From NCBI GenBank assembly GCA_963668245.2, contig OY764195.2, positions 2,666,001 to 2,730,000 of the forward strand: a DNA stretch of 64,000 nucleotides, given 5' to 3'. The notes below the pieces were generated by a model that saw nothing but the letters and a program-made list of their open reading frames with translations, was not told the origin of the DNA and made no database searches. A program made the translations under genes and the position numbers. Source of the stretch: Anoxybacterium sp963668245 (lineage in GTDB: Bacteria; Bacillota; Clostridia; Peptostreptococcales; Anaerovoracaceae). Shown piece by piece: positions 17,982-27,425 of the stretch. Every line of letters begins with the position of its first letter. The stretch's first letter is position 1.

Positions 17982-19145
17982 TTAGCGAATAACAAATTCA
18001 TTGAAATCCAAAGACAATACCATATCAATTTCATCTGAATTTGCAGGCGTTTCTATAAAATAAAACCCGAATACGGGATACTTATGATAGTCAATTTTTC
18101 TGACTTCCATTACTTTTTGAAATTTTGATGACAATGCATCATATTGAAAGCCTAAAACATCTTCGGCTAACATCCCATGTGGCATATCTACTAAAATCAT
18201 ACAGTATCGCTTTCCCTCTTTTTCTTTTATGATTTTTTCCCAATCAGGTTTCTGTCCTTTAAAATAGTAAATATATGGATTCAAATCATAAGCAAAAAAG
18301 GCAAGGTCCGTTACACACCATCCCGCAAAGCGCATAGGATTTAATTCAATCGGTACGACATGCCCATTCTCGTCGACACGCACTTCTGCATGTACAGGAA
18401 AATCAACAAGCCCAGTACATGCGCCAATGTCCTTCAAGACCTGTTGAAATGGAACCAAATATTGAGAAATCAAATCCACAGACGTATAGTATATGCGATC
18501 GCTTACATCCGTTGATGAAGAAAAAGGATGTTTGAGTATGTTCAGAATTACCGGTTCTCCAGTATGATCATAATACGCATCAATGGCAAACTCTTCTCCT
18601 ACGACACACTCCTCAATGATAAAGCACGAAGCATCCATTACCTCCTCTGGATATAACCCTTTGGCGTTCTGTATGTCTGTTATCAGGTTTGCAATGATTT
18701 CAGGCCAATCTTCATCTTTTTCAACTTTATATACTCCAATACTAAAAAAACCTACGGATGGTTTTATAATAAATGGCTTTTTTATTTTAGTCACATCTAA
18801 CTGAAAAAGAATCTCATTGTTAATTTCCTGATAATAAAAATCAGGGTAAAGTGGTTTGATTTTTTCTCTAAATTTCACCTTATCTTTGCAAGTATCAATA
18901 AATTCTGGAATTCTGGTTCCTTCGAGATTCTTCATCATCCAATTGATTGCATTTTCAGAGTTTGAATACAGCTTATGGGGTGATTTTTTTTCTAACATAT
19001 CGATAAACGATGTTTCGGAAAGCAAATTAATATTTTTATTCCATAGCATGCCCTCCAAGCTTTCCTTTTTTAGAACAGGTAATTCTAATGCTACTGCAGT
19101 CTCTTGAAGTAGATTAGATATATATGGTTTATCTAATAATAGCAT
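17982..19145 (-). CDS. ATP-grasp domain protein
   Basis: A 387-residue protein with an ATP-grasp core: KKPFIIKPSVGFFSIGVYKV (ATP-binding Lys), CFIIEECVVGEEFAIDAYY, and VPIELNPMRFAGW where the metal-binding Glu and Asn are expected. ATP-grasp enzymes ligate a carboxylate to an amine or thiol through an acyl-phosphate; the substrates here cannot be identified. I chose the ATG at 19145, with AAGGAG 11 bases upstream; an upstream in-frame ATG at 19190 would add 15 residues. It lies 57 bases upstream of the GAF-HD gene and may be co-transcribed. Confidence 0.8.
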   Translation of the reverse strand: MLLLDKPYISNLLQETAVALELPVLKKESLEGMLWNKNINLLSETSFIDMLEKKSPHKLYSNSENAINWMMKNLEGTRIPEFIDTCKDKVKFREKIKPLYPDFYYQEINNEILFQLDVTKIKKPFIIKPSVGFFSIGVYKVEKDEDWPEIIANLITDIQNAKGLYPEEVMDASCFIIEECVVGEEFAIDAYYDHTGEPVILNILKHPFSSSTDVSDRIYYTSVDLISQYLVPFQQVLKDIGACTGLVDFPVHAEVRVDENGHVVPIELNPMRFAGWCVTDLAFFAYDLNPYIYYFKGQKPDWEKIIKEKEGKRYCMILVDMPHGMLAEDVLGFQYDALSSKFQKVMEVRKIDYHKYPVFGFYFIETPANSDEIDMVLSLDFNEFVIR

Positions 19146-19249
19146 TGCCAACTCGTCTCCTTTTAATCTATGACCAAACAAGCGAATCATAAAAACATCA
19201 CTGATAGTCTACGGAAAAAGCACCTTGGAAGTATTTCCCTTATCATAAC

Positions 19250-19285
19250 AAAAACCCCGATGCCTTTCAAGGCTCGGGGTCATTT
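19250..19285 (-). terminator. Intrinsic terminator of the SIMPL gene
   Basis: On the minus strand an ACCCCGA/TCGGGGT stem extended by GCCTT/AAGGC, with one bulged base and a very small loop, is followed by a run of five T. It lies just after the SIMPL-domain gene and separates it from the ATP-grasp gene. Confidence 0.85.
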
Positions 19286-19297
19286 TAGATTAATTTC

Positions 19298-20041
19298 TTA
19301 TTCTATCTCAAAATCACAATGCACAATTGCGGTGATTTCTTTTTCTAAGGAATACGTATCATTCATCCCATAGTCAGAAACCTCATTGGAATAGAGCGGA
19401 GTAATCTGAATCACTCCCATATCGGCATATTTCAAATCACCTAGTTTATTTCCCGCATTTTCTGCAATCATCTCTGCACGTTTTTTTGCATCCTTTGTAG
19501 CTTCTGCTAGCATAGTAACCTTCATATCTGCAATCTTCGTATACATGTATTGTGGTGAAAAAGACTGAAACTGTATTCCTTCATTGATAAGTTCTGTCAC
19601 ATTTCTCGAAATATCTGTGATTTTATCGATTTCTTCAGAACTGATGGTAACCGTCTGATTTAATTCATAATAATCCACATCGCTGGTATACATGCCATTG
19701 GGCAAGATAATATAGTATGTATTGGTATTAATAGACGAAAAAACGATGTCGTCTTTTTTTACCCCTTGCTTTACAAGATAATCCATAACCTTATTTTTAT
19801 CAGCTTCCAGTGCAGTATATGCCTCTTGCAATGCTGGTGATTTGGAAGAAAAGCTTCCACTCCATACGATTAAGTCAGAAGTAATCTGCTGTTTTGCTGA
19901 TCCAGTGACTGTAATCTTGTTGCTTCCACCCTTTACGGCTTTCACACCATCCACCAAAATAAAGGAAGACCCAATAACTGCTAAGGCAAGAATCACCGCA
20001 ACAATAATGCTAGCCGTCACTTTGCTTTTCATTTCATTCAT
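19298..20041 (-). CDS. SIMPL-domain (YggE-like) exported protein
   Basis: A 247-residue protein with an N-terminal signal anchor (VTASIIVAVILALAVIGSSF) and a SIMPL/DUF541 domain: KITVTGSAKQQITSDLIVW, then VTISSEEIDKITDISR and ATKDAKKRAEMIAENAG. YggE-family proteins have been linked to oxidative stress, but their biochemical function is not settled. The ATG at 20041 follows ACAGGAG; the open frame extends 10 codons upstream. It is monocistronic, with a terminator immediately downstream. Confidence 0.85.
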   Translation of the reverse strand: MNEMKSKVTASIIVAVILALAVIGSSFILVDGVKAVKGGSNKITVTGSAKQQITSDLIVWSGSFSSKSPALQEAYTALEADKNKVMDYLVKQGVKKDDIVFSSINTNTYYIILPNGMYTSDVDYYELNQTVTISSEEIDKITDISRNVTELINEGIQFQSFSPQYMYTKIADMKVTMLAEATKDAKKRAEMIAENAGNKLGDLKYADMGVIQITPLYSNEVSDYGMNDTYSLEKEITAIVHCDFEIE

Positions 20042-20195
20042 AGTTTTTTCTCCTGTTCCATTCTTTTTCAATACCCTTTATCTGTTACTTATTTTTAGAC
20101 GTAAGGAATACCAGAAAGTTCCATGGAATGAAAAAAAATAATGATGTGGGTTCTAATTCTTCTTTTTTGTTGCCTAATCAGCCAGTTTCAATCAT

Positions 20196-21338
20196 CTACT
20201 GTTTCCGACAAATCTCCTTGATTGCATCAATTGCTGCTACTATTTCATTCTCTGTGGTTTCATAACCGACACTGAGCCGAACGGTTCCCCTCTGGAGTGT
20301 TCCAATCGTCTTGTGAGCCAAAGGTGCACAGTGTAAGCCCGACCTAGAGCAAATATCAAATTGGCTGTCCAGTAAGTAAGAAACCTCTGTGGATGGTAAG
20401 TCCAAAAGATTCAAGGATACGACACCAGCTCTCTCTATATCCTGATCATTTGCACCATACAATATTACACCTGGTATTTTTTGTAATTCTTCAATTAGAA
20501 ATTCAGTCAACTTTTTTTCGTGAAGATATATTTTTTCGCGATTTTCTTTTACGTATGTGATGCCAGCACCAAGCCCAGCAATCCCAGGAGTGTTAAGCGT
20601 TCCACTTTCAAATAGATCGGGCATAATGTCAGGCTGCGTCAATTCTTCCGAACGACTCCCTGTTCCACCTTCTTTGAGTGGACGCAACGGAACTCCCTCT
20701 GCAACATAGAGCAAACCAGTTCCTTGTGGTCCTAAGAGCCCCTTATGACCCGCTGTTGCCATCATCGATAGAGAAAGACTTTCCACATCAAGGGGAAGGA
20801 CACCTGCTGTTTGCGATGCGTCTAATAAAAAGTGAATTTGATTCTCTTTACAAATTTCGCTGATTGCATTGATTGGCATTATTGTACCGGTTACGTTAGA
20901 TGCATGGGTCATTACCACAAGTCGAGTGTTCTCGCCAAGCGCTTTTCTGACGTCTTCCGGATTAAGTCTGCCTAGTTGGTCACAAGCAACAACGGTTGTT
21001 TCCACACCAATTTCTTTTAGCCGGTAGAGGGGCCGAATCACGGAGTTGTGCTCCATCGCAGATGTGATTACATGGTCCCCCGGCTTCAAAATTCCTTTTA
21101 TGGCTAAATTGAGTGATTCTGTTGCATTGCTGGTAAAAATCATGCGAAACGGATCTTTCGCATGAAAAAAATCGGCGGCTTCTTCCCTAGTCTGATAGAT
21201 TTCTCGGCTTGCTTGCAGCGCCATTTTATGCCCTGACCTTCCCGGATTTGCCGCGAATGTTCTCATGCAGGTATTTACAGCTTTATATACCGCTTCAGGT
21301 TTTGGATGTGTAGTTGCCGCATTATCTAAATAAATCAT
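20196..21338 (-). CDS. Cysteine desulfurase-family PLP enzyme, selenium-cluster type
   Basis: A 380-residue class V aminotransferase-fold enzyme. The PLP lysine is in ATAGHKGLLGPQG and the catalytic cysteine in SRSGLHCAPLAHKTIGT. It would release S or Se from cysteine or selenocysteine as a protein-bound persulfide or perselenide. It overlaps the DUF3343 gene (ATGA), which follows yedF, the double-cubane reductase and selD on the same strand. This set recurs beside selenium-metabolism genes, so selenium delivery, perhaps to SelD or to a selenium-containing hydroxylase, is the likely job. No hydroxylase gene is in the window. Confidence 0.88.
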   Translation of the reverse strand: MIYLDNAATTHPKPEAVYKAVNTCMRTFAANPGRSGHKMALQASREIYQTREEAADFFHAKDPFRMIFTSNATESLNLAIKGILKPGDHVITSAMEHNSVIRPLYRLKEIGVETTVVACDQLGRLNPEDVRKALGENTRLVVMTHASNVTGTIMPINAISEICKENQIHFLLDASQTAGVLPLDVESLSLSMMATAGHKGLLGPQGTGLLYVAEGVPLRPLKEGGTGSRSEELTQPDIMPDLFESGTLNTPGIAGLGAGITYVKENREKIYLHEKKLTEFLIEELQKIPGVILYGANDQDIERAGVVSLNLLDLPSTEVSYLLDSQFDICSRSGLHCAPLAHKTIGTLQRGTVRLSVGYETTENEIVAAIDAIKEICRKQ

Positions 21339-21616
21339 AATCCTATTCCTTTTTTAATCAGGCATACTTCACGGCCTGCCTCGGTCTTTCGATGACTAAA
21401 ACGATACAGGTTTGTAGGCACTTGCAATGCTTCTACAAATACTTCTAGTCTATCAAGTTCCTGAGAATCCACCTTGATCGATAGACCACAGTTGCTTGTT
21501 ATTTCTCTTGGAGTCGGTATCACGGCTATATCAAAAACTCCCTTGATACGCTTTTCCGTTTGGATTGCATGACTTGTTGAATCAAATGATAGCACGTAGA
21601 AATAACCCCTGTCCAT
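21335..21616 (-). CDS. DUF3343 putative Se/S carrier protein
   Basis: A 93-residue protein with the DUF3343 pattern: FYVLSFDSTSHAIQTEK near the start, then VIPTPREITSNCGLSIKV, where a conserved Cys sits in a loop after Pro-Arg. The family is called a putative Se/S carrier because it sits between yedF and a cysteine desulfurase, as it does here. The evidence is conserved context; the biochemistry is unproven. It starts 14 bases after the yedF stop. Confidence 0.85.
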   Translation of the reverse strand: MDRGYFYVLSFDSTSHAIQTEKRIKGVFDIAVIPTPREITSNCGLSIKVDSQELDRLEVFVEALQVPTNLYRFSHRKTEAGREVCLIKKGIGL

Positions 21617-21630
21617 AATCGTCCTCCATC

Positions 21631-22212
21631 TTATATTCGAATTACCCGTTCAGCCTGGTTCATCTTTTCTGAAATCGTATACATGTTTGATACTTTTCCA
21701 GCAATTAACTGTTCCGATAGTCCGTAGTAGCTTAAGCACGTACCACATGAAATAATCTCTACACCAGCTTCTTCCAGCTGCTTAATGCTGTCTTTCACTT
21801 CTGAAATTTCTGTGGTAAAGATAACACCTTTGTTCATAAAGATGAGCGTCTGAGGCTTTGGTTCTACTTCCGTCAATGCATAGATATAGCTCTTCATTAG
21901 ATTTTCTCCTAGCTCATCCGAACCCTGTCCAAATACGTTTGATGCAATAAGAATCACTAAACTTTTACTATTCACAGCCAGTTCGCAAGCAGACAGTTTT
22001 CTTTTCTCGATGGTTACGTGATACAAATCTTCTATCTTAGTATGATTTGCAGTATACCCTGAATTGCGAGAAAAGACCATCAAATTTTCCACTGCATCTG
22101 GATTATCAACTATGGTGGTTACAACACCTTCCTCCATAGCATCCAACGCTTTTTTTGTTTCTATAATAGGCTGTGGGCAACGAAGGCCCGCAGCTTGTAT
22201 TGTTTTATCCAT
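21631..22212 (-). CDS. yedF: YedF-family selenium metabolism protein
   Basis: A 193-residue protein. The N-terminal half is a TusA/SirA-like domain with the CPxP motif (GLRCPQPIIETKKAL), which carries a persulfide in relatives. The C-terminal half is a DsrE-like domain (LVILIASNVFGQGSDELG, then ISCGTCLSYYG). This two-domain form is the one found with selD in many anaerobes. It sits between the double-cubane reductase and DUF3343 with short gaps. The probable role is as a selenium or sulfur carrier, by family context. Confidence 0.88.
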   Translation of the reverse strand: MDKTIQAAGLRCPQPIIETKKALDAMEEGVVTTIVDNPDAVENLMVFSRNSGYTANHTKIEDLYHVTIEKRKLSACELAVNSKSLVILIASNVFGQGSDELGENLMKSYIYALTEVEPKPQTLIFMNKGVIFTTEISEVKDSIKQLEEAGVEIISCGTCLSYYGLSEQLIAGKVSNMYTISEKMNQAERVIRI

Positions 22213-22227
22213 GATATGTTCTCCTGT

Positions 22228-23376
22228 TTAAATCATTTCCAATAAGGCTTTGATTCGAATCTTCAGTGGTTCCCAATCTGAAGAAGAATAGTCTGTTTCA
22301 ATATGTAAATATGGTAGTTCCAGTTTTTCTTTTACTAGCTTTTCAATGGAATTTGCCTCTACATTATAGGTATGGCACGCCTGCCACGTCAAATCAATGA
22401 CTGCATCCACTTGGAATTCCTTAGCTAGTTTTTCTAGTTTTTCTTCTCGTTTCTTGTTTGGTGACATGATGGAGCAAGGAATCTGGATATAACGATCCGC
22501 CAAGGCCTGATATGGATCAACTTCAGCCATGGTTTCATCCACAAGCAAATCAACTGGTTTATACCCTGTACAATTCTCAAATACCACTACATTTCCACCG
22601 CATTCTTCTACAATAGCTAAGATCTTGTCACATCCCACACCGGTAGGAACCCCTGTTAACAAAATACGAGGAGTACTTTCACTGTCATGGAATGCACCCG
22701 CTGCCTTGTTTTCTTCCAGCTCCACAATTAAAGATTTCAGCATTTCAATGCGTTCATTGCGATTAAGGTGAAATCCGCTTTGCCAAGAAACTTTTAACAT
22801 TTCAGTTCCTGCCATAAGTGCTGGTTTGTTTTGGTTCATATCAAATAGCTTTTTTAAGGTTTTACGTTCTTCATTCAGTAATGAAATGGAAGCTCTCAGG
22901 CTATCATCCGTGACCTTATTCCCCGTAACCTCTTCAATTCTATCTTTGAATTTAAGAATTTCCTGCTTCATCACAGCTGCAGACTCATTTGTCTGATTCG
23001 GTAACATCTGCATAATGTGAATATTTTTAAAATCCCCCATCATTTCATACATTTTCTTTTTTCCATCACAAGTGGTTTCTCCAACAATCATGTCAGAAAA
23101 GAAAAAATACGGACACTTATCAGTTACAGCAAAGCCGTATGAAGATTTAATCAACGGACATAAATTTCGTGGCAGATCCTTTTCTGCATCAGCAATTGGA
23201 TCTTCTTTTGTACCGCAGAGTGTCACAGAATAAGCTCCAGCAGCATCTGCGATTTCCTGAGGTCCATAGGTACAGTAGTACCCGATTGTTTTTTTTCCGT
23301 TTTCATTGGCATTTTTCAAAATCAGCATATTCTCGTCTCTTAAATTGTCAAATTGTTTTGATGCTTTGAGTTCCAT
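22228..23376 (-). CDS. Double-cubane-cluster anaerobic reductase (HgdB/BcrC-like)
   Basis: A 382-residue member of the 2-hydroxyacyl-CoA dehydratase D-component superfamily. Cysteines expected to bind the Fe-S clusters lie in GYYCTYGPQE, NLCPLIKSSYGF, VTDKCPYFFFSDM and GETTCDGKKK, the pattern of the single-subunit double-cubane proteins. It has no second dehydratase subunit beside it, so it is not a classic acyl-CoA dehydratase. The start at 23376 has GGAGG seven bases upstream and overlaps the activase gene by 29 bp. It lies inside the selenium cluster, downstream of selD; reduction of a selenium species is a possibility (inference). Confidence 0.87.
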   Translation of the reverse strand: MELKASKQFDNLRDENMLILKNANENGKKTIGYYCTYGPQEIADAAGAYSVTLCGTKEDPIADAEKDLPRNLCPLIKSSYGFAVTDKCPYFFFSDMIVGETTCDGKKKMYEMMGDFKNIHIMQMLPNQTNESAAVMKQEILKFKDRIEEVTGNKVTDDSLRASISLLNEERKTLKKLFDMNQNKPALMAGTEMLKVSWQSGFHLNRNERIEMLKSLIVELEENKAAGAFHDSESTPRILLTGVPTGVGCDKILAIVEECGGNVVVFENCTGYKPVDLLVDETMAEVDPYQALADRYIQIPCSIMSPNKKREEKLEKLAKEFQVDAVIDLTWQACHTYNVEANSIEKLVKEKLELPYLHIETDYSSSDWEPLKIRIKALLEMI

Positions 23377-24136
23377 GTTTTTCCTCCAATTTTTTCGCCA
23401 AGAGCATTGCGCCCACTGCTCCCGTAAATTCTGAATACTGATTGGTTTGTAGATTTGTTCCCAGTTCTCTTTCCAAGGCAACTTTCAGCGCTGAAAAATT
23501 AGATCCACCTCCGACAAGAGCACCCTGCGAACCTTTTATTTTTAATGCTAAAGAAGAAATACGCCTTGCGACTGAGAGAAAGATACCTCCAATGATATTT
23601 TCCTCTGATTCTCCTTCTGCGATTAAACCGATAACTTCTGTTTCTGCAAATACCGTGCACATGTTACTGATTTTTGCTGGTCTCTCAAGGTTAGCTAATG
23701 CAGAAAAGTGGTGCATATCTAGTTTCATGCGTTCGGCCATTATCTGAAGAAATTTTCCCGTTCCTGCTGCACATTTATCATTCATAGCAAAATCAAGAAC
23801 CCTTCCATCTTGGTTGATTTTCACCGCCTTACAGTCTTGTCCACCCACGTCAATAATAAAATCAATCTTTGGAAATAGATGCGCACTTCCAAGGGCATGA
23901 CAGGTAATTTCTGTCACTTGGTCGTCGGATGAAAAAAGATTTCTCCCATAACCCGTACTGACAGAATAACGAATCCTATCCTCTGATTTTCCTACTTTTT
24001 GAAGAAGCTTTTGCACGGCCTCTTTCGCATTACTCTTTGGATTCCAGCCAGTTTCTATTTTTTCGTAAAGCACCTCCGACTCATCTAATAGAGCAGCTTT
24101 AATATATGTAGAACCAATGTCAATTCCTAAATACAA
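23348..24136 (-). CDS. Activase (archerase) for the double-cubane reductase
   Basis: A 262-residue ASKHA-fold ATPase of the HgdC/BadF family. The phosphate-1 motif is LGIDIGSTYIKAAL; the bridging [4Fe-4S] cysteines are in NDKCAAGTGKFL and NMCTVFAETEV. The enzyme hydrolyses ATP to inject one low-potential electron into its partner. I start it at the TTG (24136), seven bases after GGAGG, which gives the usual N-terminus MYLGIDIGST; earlier in-frame starts would run into selD. It begins 11 bases after the selD stop and overlaps the partner reductase gene, so all three are likely co-translated. Confidence 0.88.
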   Translation of the reverse strand: MYLGIDIGSTYIKAALLDESEVLYEKIETGWNPKSNAKEAVQKLLQKVGKSEDRIRYSVSTGYGRNLFSSDDQVTEITCHALGSAHLFPKIDFIIDVGGQDCKAVKINQDGRVLDFAMNDKCAAGTGKFLQIMAERMKLDMHHFSALANLERPAKISNMCTVFAETEVIGLIAEGESEENIIGGIFLSVARRISSLALKIKGSQGALVGGGSNFSALKVALERELGTNLQTNQYSEFTGAVGAMLLAKKLEEKHGTQSIKTI

Positions 24137-24147
24137 AACAGAACCTC

Positions 24148-25182
24148 CTATAATACGCGTATCGCGTATTCTTCCCGTTCCACTGCAGTTCCAATGATAC
24201 GGTATGGAGTTGGACATATTTTCAGTTCCTCCATCAACCATTCCGCTTTTTCCGATGATACAGCAATCAGTAATCCTCCAGACGTTTGCGGGTCAAAAAG
24301 ACATGCTTCAACCTCTTGAGAAATGTTCTGATGAATCTTGACTTTGTCTCCAATAAATCGTTTATTATTATAAGCACCCCGAGGAATCATTCCCATTTTT
24401 GCCATTGTCAATGCGTCCTCAATGATTGGAATTTGATCCGCAATGAAATGTAAGGAAACATTGCTGCCTTGAGCCATTTCCAGTCCATGTCCCAGCAAAC
24501 TAAATCCGGTTACATCAGTACAACTATGGACGCCAACTTTCATCATCGCGTCTTTCGCATATTTGTTCAGCGTTTTCATAGAGTCCAGTGCCTTCTGATA
24601 CGCCTGTTCCTCAATCATCTTTCCCTTATAAGCAACGTTCAATATCCCGATGCCCAACGATTTTGTAAGAATCAGGGTGTCTCCTGGTTTTGCGTTGCAG
24701 TTTGTTAAGACTTGATCAGGATGAACAAACCCGGTGACAGCCATTCCATATTTTGGTTCCACATCATCAATCGTATGCCCACCAACAATCATGACACCTG
24801 CCTCTTGAGCTTTATCCCAACCACCTCTCAAAATATCTCTCATCACATCTTCCGGAAGTTCTCTTGGAAAGCAAGAAATATTCATAGCTAATTTGGGTTC
24901 TCCACCCATTGCATAGACATCACTGATCGCATTGGCTGCTGCTATTTGCCCATATAAATAGGGATCGTCAACCATAGGCGTAAAGAAATCTAAGGTTTGA
25001 ATCATAGCTGTATGCTCATTGATTCGATAGACGGCAGCATCATCTGAGGTTTCAATACCAACCATAAGATTTTCATCATTATTTTTAGGCATTTGTCCTA
25101 AAACCTTTGAAAGCACATCAGGACCGATTTTTGCAGCACACCCTGCATTCCTGACAAGTTCCGTTAACTTAATTTGCTCCAT
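24148..25182 (-). CDS. selD: Selenide, water dikinase (selenophosphate synthase)
   Basis: Makes selenophosphate from selenide and ATP, the selenium donor for SelA. The 344-residue protein has the glycine-rich N-terminal segment with GCAAK: an ordinary cysteine (TGT) at the catalytic position often occupied by Sec, and the essential Lys three residues later. ETSDDAAVYR and DFFTPMVDDP carry the metal-binding Asp residues. The ATG at 25182 follows GAAGGAGG. It heads the selenium block that continues into the activase, double-cubane, yedF, DUF3343 and desulfurase genes, and lies just after the tRNA-Sec gene. Confidence 0.95.
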   Translation of the reverse strand: MEQIKLTELVRNAGCAAKIGPDVLSKVLGQMPKNNDENLMVGIETSDDAAVYRINEHTAMIQTLDFFTPMVDDPYLYGQIAAANAISDVYAMGGEPKLAMNISCFPRELPEDVMRDILRGGWDKAQEAGVMIVGGHTIDDVEPKYGMAVTGFVHPDQVLTNCNAKPGDTLILTKSLGIGILNVAYKGKMIEEQAYQKALDSMKTLNKYAKDAMMKVGVHSCTDVTGFSLLGHGLEMAQGSNVSLHFIADQIPIIEDALTMAKMGMIPRGAYNNKRFIGDKVKIHQNISQEVEACLFDPQTSGGLLIAVSSEKAEWLMEELKICPTPYRIIGTAVEREEYAIRVL

Positions 25183-25387
25183 TTGCTTATCCTCCTTCAA
25201 CAAATGACAAATATGCGAAATCAAAACATAGAAAAACATAGAATAAATCCATGAACAGGATATTTCTAATTACACTATGCTTTAACTTGATTCAATTTTA
25301 TGTTGTTTTTCATTGTGATGATTTTGTTTACGAATACATTGGGATTAAAATCTATAGATGTTATAAAAGAATATAAAACCAAAGAAA

Positions 25388-25484
25388 TGGCGAGAGTATG
25401 TGGGAATCGAACCCACCCAAGAGGCTCCTAACCCCTCGAACTGGTTTTGAAGACCAGAGGCAACACCAGCCACCATCTACTCTC
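25388..25484 (-). tRNA. selC: tRNA-Sec (anticodon UCA)
   Basis: A 97-base tRNA gene with encoded CCA end. The anticodon loop CTTCAAA gives anticodon UCA. The long variable arm typical of tRNA-Sec is present between the anticodon arm and the T arm (GTGGG/CCCAC with TTCGATT loop). The acceptor stem reads GAGAGTA/TACTCTC with a G discriminator, possibly extended by one non-standard pair. It lies between selB and selD on the same strand. Ends may be off by one base. Confidence 0.95.
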
Positions 25485-25524
25485 ACAATAAGTGTTGACA
25501 ATATATTATTATAACAGATTTCAT

Positions 25525-27423
25525 CTACAAAGTAAACAACATTCTTGCATCTTCTACCTTTTTTGTAATTTTATTGTTGTCAAAATACTCTAAAATCAAT
25601 AAAGCGTATTTTCTAGATGTTTCAATTAAATCTCTAAATTCAGCAATGGTAATTGTACCATTTTTTTCTAAAAACAACTCTAATTCATCTCTAGCTTTTT
25701 GATACCAAGACTGATGCAAAAATGTCTGCAAATCTAGTTTAATTAAGATGCCTTCTTCCCACATACTTTGTAGAATTTGAAGAACCTCTTGCTGGTTTTT
25801 ATACTGTCTAGCAACTTCTCCATTGGTCGGAGCAGCATAACCACTTTCTAGATATAGTTTTTCTAACTGTTCTTTCATTTGTGATTGCTCTTTGCTAAAT
25901 TGAATCTTGAAATCAGCCATTGCAATCATTTGCTCTGTAATTTTTATAAATCCCTCTTCTAAAAAGTAGCTTAGCATTGCATCAGCCCATTTGGATTTAC
26001 CTGGGTACAATTTATTTCTTAGTTCTTCCTTGCTGATTCCTTCTTTCAGAGGAAACTTTTCATGAAATCCTCGGATTATTTGTCCTGTTTTTTCTCTTAA
26101 AAATTGGATTGTTGTTTGATGTACAACATATTCTTTTCCCAAAGGGACAACTTTTTTTTCACAAATCAATTGTTCTAAATCTTGCTCTGCAGCAGACTTC
26201 CCATTACCAGTTAGATGAATCAAAGATTCTCTGGTTTGCAAAGAATCATGATGCTTTTTCAGAATGCATTCCATCAAATCTTTTGAAGATCCATGTTCAC
26301 GAATGGATAAATCATCAAGAATTTCTAGCTGAAACCGCTTGTGTTTTAGTGGATTAGGATCCAGCACAATTCCCCCACCAATCGTTTCCATTGGCGAATA
26401 AAATCGTAAAACAAAATAATCATGAATACGCGCTGCGGTTTTTTCTTCGAGACGTAGTTGTGCAAAACAACTTTCCCCGGCTTTGAGAACTTCTCGATCT
26501 AATAGAATTACACGGCACAGCACTTCACTGGTACCATGATATAATCGAACCCTAGTCCGATTAGGAAGTTCTCTATCTGTATTCTTAAGGAGTTCTAGCT
26601 TCACATCCAACATCATGGTTTCTTCCATAGAATTCTTTTCTGCTAGGATACAACCACGCTCTAATGCATCTTTTTTAATATTTGCTAAGTTGACAGCAAC
26701 TCGCTGCCCTGCATAAGAGGTCGCTACGTTATTGCCATGAACCTGTAGGTTACGAATTTTTGCGTTCTCCCCAAACGGATATACAATGACTTCGTCGCCC
26801 ACATTCAATACTCCTTCAATTTGAGTTCCCGTGACTACCGTACCAAATCCGCCAATGGTAAAAACACGATCAATAGGCAATCGAATGGGTGTTTCACAAC
26901 TTTTTCCTGCCGCCATCATTGCCATCGCAGTGATTTCATTTTTTAGCTCCTCTATACCGTCTCCAGTTAAGGAAGAGACAGGTATAATCGGAGCATCTTT
27001 TAAGAAAGTATTCTCAATTTCTTCATGGATTTCTTCCTTGACCATTTCCAGCCAGTCTTCCTCCACCATATCAGTTTTCGTCAGTACGACAATTCCCTGT
27101 TTCATATTTAAAATCGTTAAGATATCCAAATGCTCACGAGTCTGTGGCATAATACCTTCGTCAGCAGCGATGACCATCAACACCATATCCATGCCACCCA
27201 CACCAGCCAGCATGTTTTTTATAAACTTTTCATGTCCTGGAACATCAATAATGCCAGCCTGTTCTTCATTGTTCAAAGCAAAATAAGTGAATCCCAAGTC
27301 GATGGTGATTCCTCTTCTTTTCTCTTCTTCCAACCGGTCAGTCTCTCTTCCCGTCAAGGCTCTAATCAGTGATGTTTTTCCATGATCGATGTGTCCTGCT
27401 GTGCCAATAATAAAATTCTTCAT
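25525..27423 (-). CDS. selB: Selenocysteine-specific elongation factor
   Basis: GTPase that brings Sec-tRNA to UGA codons with SECIS hairpins. The 632-residue protein has GTAGHIDHGKTSLI (G1), RRGITIDLGF (G2), DVPGHEKFIKNML (G3) and TKTD (G4), then beta-barrel domains with GTVVTGTQIEGVL, and a C-terminal region of about 250 residues with winged-helix repeats (GEVARQYKNQQEVLQIL, TIAEFRDLIETSRKY) that bind the mRNA hairpin. It starts two bases after the selA stop, with AAGGAAAG as ribosome site. It decodes grdA and grdH in the same cluster. Confidence 0.96.
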   Translation of the reverse strand: MKNFIIGTAGHIDHGKTSLIRALTGRETDRLEEEKRRGITIDLGFTYFALNNEEQAGIIDVPGHEKFIKNMLAGVGGMDMVLMVIAADEGIMPQTREHLDILTILNMKQGIVVLTKTDMVEEDWLEMVKEEIHEEIENTFLKDAPIIPVSSLTGDGIEELKNEITAMAMMAAGKSCETPIRLPIDRVFTIGGFGTVVTGTQIEGVLNVGDEVIVYPFGENAKIRNLQVHGNNVATSYAGQRVAVNLANIKKDALERGCILAEKNSMEETMMLDVKLELLKNTDRELPNRTRVRLYHGTSEVLCRVILLDREVLKAGESCFAQLRLEEKTAARIHDYFVLRFYSPMETIGGGIVLDPNPLKHKRFQLEILDDLSIREHGSSKDLMECILKKHHDSLQTRESLIHLTGNGKSAAEQDLEQLICEKKVVPLGKEYVVHQTTIQFLREKTGQIIRGFHEKFPLKEGISKEELRNKLYPGKSKWADAMLSYFLEEGFIKITEQMIAMADFKIQFSKEQSQMKEQLEKLYLESGYAAPTNGEVARQYKNQQEVLQILQSMWEEGILIKLDLQTFLHQSWYQKARDELELFLEKNGTITIAEFRDLIETSRKYALLILEYFDNNKITKKVEDARMLFTL

Positions 27424-27425
27424 CG

